Of a DNA stretch of 64,000 nt, positions 63,192-64,000 are shown piece after piece. Position 1 is the stretch's first letter. Every line of letters begins with the position of its first letter. The notes below the pieces were generated by a model. That model worked only from the letters and a program-made list of their open reading frames with translations. It was not told where the DNA came from and made no database searches. The stretch is taken from NCBI RefSeq assembly GCF_024159265.1, contig NZ_JAMYWY010000001.1, positions 3,782,001 through 3,846,000 on the forward strand. Reading direction: 5' to 3'. The position numbers were made by a program, and so were the translations under genes. Origin of the DNA: Paenibacillus sp. 1781tsa1 (GTDB lineage: Bacteria > Bacillota > Bacilli > Paenibacillales > Paenibacillaceae).

Positions 63192-63342
63192 AACAGCAAA
63201 AACCTCCTTGTTTTCATTTCTTCGAAAACGATTTCGGATAACGCTATAGTCTCTCGATAATTACGCATTATTAAGAGAAGTATACAGCATTGTTCAATGC
63301 TGTATATGGTAATTCAGCTTTCTTCCCTATATGTAGAGAATA

Positions 63343-63648
63343 TTAATGATTATGCTGGATTAGATCAATTTCCTGGAAGCGACTGACTTCCTTTTCCCAA
63401 CGCTCTTCTACATATTGACGGTGAACCGGGTGATTGTTGTATGCATCATACGCAGCCTGATCCGCAAAGACCATAGAGAAGCTGTAGTCAAATTCATTCT
63501 TCTCACTTACCTGTCTCAGAACCCGAAATTGCTCTACCCCAGGAATGACAGCCAGTGCATCCGAACTTTCCTTCAAAAAGGCTTCTGCCTCCGGTGTATC
63601 TTTACCTGCGTATAGTGTAAACGTTACCATATGTGTAATGCTGCTCAT
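63343..63648 (-). CDS. Dabb-family (stress-responsive A/B barrel) protein
   Basis: A 101-residue protein with the Dabb pattern: an opening strand HMVTFTLY and the characteristic DYSFSMVFADQAAYDAYNNH followed by VHRQYVEER. Dimeric ferredoxin-like barrels of this family occur in stress-induced proteins and a few aldolases or cyclases. The start at 63648 follows GGAGGAAATAGAG, while an in-frame start six codons upstream overlaps that site. No partner gene is evident. Confidence 0.85.
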   Translation of the reverse strand: MSSITHMVTFTLYAGKDTPEAEAFLKESSDALAVIPGVEQFRVLRQVSEKNEFDYSFSMVFADQAAYDAYNNHPVHRQYVEERWEKEVSRFQEIDLIQHNH

Positions 63649-63805
63649 CTCTATTTCCTCCTTCATATGTTCTAACTCTGTTTTCTAGTGTACATCCGAA
63701 TGTGTTGTAAGCGCAATAATTGGTTGAATTAATTTTTAATCGGATGGTTATCTCTATATAAATACTAATTAAAAATCTCAAGGTTTACCCTAAATATGTA
63801 CACAA

Positions 63806-63837
63806 AAAAAACCTCAGGACGAATCCCGAGGTTTTCT
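63806..63837 (-). terminator. Terminator of the L31 gene
   Basis: Minus strand: AACCTCGGG and the opposing CCTGAGGTT (with one mismatch) form a stem followed by at least seven T, just after the L31 stop codon at 63856. Confidence 0.85.
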
Positions 63838-63855
63838 TGTAATGTATGGACAAAC

Positions 63856-64000
63856 TTATTTGTTGATGTTGTATTTACGGTTAAATTTATCAACACGGCC
63901 ACCGATATCCACGTTTCTTTGTTTACCAGTAAAGAACGGGTGGGATGCGGAACTAGTGTCCACACGGATTACTGGGTAAGAGTTACCGTCTTCCCATTCC
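63856..64000 (-). CDS. rpmE2: 50S ribosomal protein L31 type B, C-terminal part (start outside window)
   Basis: The visible 48 residues start [20 protein letters not shown] and go on with [20 protein letters not shown], ending KYNINK. This is the C-terminal half of L31. Type A has a C-x-x-C before H-P-F; here SSASHPF has serines and alanine instead, so it is the cysteine-free type B, which in Bacillus replaces the zinc form when zinc is short under Zur control. The 5' end and any Zur site lie beyond the window edge. Confidence 0.9.
   Translation of the reverse strand, partial: EWEDGNSYPVIRVDTSSASHPFFTGKQRNVDIGGRVDKFNRKYNINK

Noticed and set aside
1..64000. CRISPR array, tRNA/rRNA genes or prophage
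   Set aside because: No regularly spaced direct repeats, cloverleaf-type sequences, rRNA segments or phage structural genes were seen by reading.

Overview
The window looks like a chromosome segment of a Paenibacillus-type member of the Bacillota. Signs of this are strong Shine-Dalgarno sites with frequent TTG/GTG starts, a YjcZ-type small sporulation protein, Lpl-type sugar ABC transporters next to membrane-anchored AraC regulators, a GntR/LacI hybrid regulator of the AraR type, cre-like catabolite sites and many secreted carbohydrate-active enzymes. The genus is inferred from these gene types, not from a marker gene.

Layout. 0-10.6 kb is accessory sequence: the end of a GxGYxYP-domain protein, a carotenoid-synthesis-type membrane protein with a divergent TetR, a sporulation peptide, a decayed ADP-ribosyltransferase-like cassette, and four regulator/oxidoreductase pairs, several with visible operators (MarR/NmrA-type, TetR/SDR, MerR/SDR, HxlR next to a broken nitronate monooxygenase-like gene). 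10.6-34.4 kb is a plant cell-wall utilisation locus. One half (AraC regulators, Lpl-type importer, GH105 hydrolase, a very large pectate lyase-pectinesterase fusion, GH43) fits pectin/rhamnogalacturonan breakdown. The other half (AraR-like regulator, AraNPQ-like importer, intracellular GH43, broken GH127) fits arabinan side chains. Cre-like sites stand in front of three of these units.

31.5-38.7 kb is a zone of gene decay: an acetyltransferase with an internal deletion, a GH127 gene with a nonsense codon and frameshifts, an AraC fragment, a stalk-domain fragment and a broken iron-siderophore binding protein. Four copies of an intergenic repeat of about 75 bp (near 3.2, 6.0, 32.3 and 34.9 kb) each lie beside decayed or truncated genes. 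A separate 133-bp MITE-like palindrome lies at 38.54-38.67 kb. 38.7-43.3 kb holds a WG-repeat protein and an ECF-type sigma factor with a DUF4179 anti-sigma factor.

43.5-54.0 kb is the most interesting unit: a six-gene, tightly overlapping minus-strand operon encoding a MoxR-type AAA ATPase, a DUF5682 protein, a VWA (MIDAS) protein, a DUF4132 giant, a SWIM zinc-finger protein and an extra 98-residue protein, closed by a strong terminator. It matches the enigmatic YehL-YehM-YehP-YehI-YehQ set of Escherichia coli in domain content; its function is, to my knowledge, unestablished.

54.4-64 kb returns to ordinary metabolism: an aldo/keto reductase, a cytochrome P450, a membrane-anchored L7/L12-like protein, an ArsR repressor with an MFS exporter and three matching operator-like repeats, two SDRs, a pyruvate-oxidase-like enzyme, a Dabb protein and the end of a type B ribosomal protein L31 gene. 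No rRNA, tRNA, CRISPR array, prophage or intact insertion sequence was seen.
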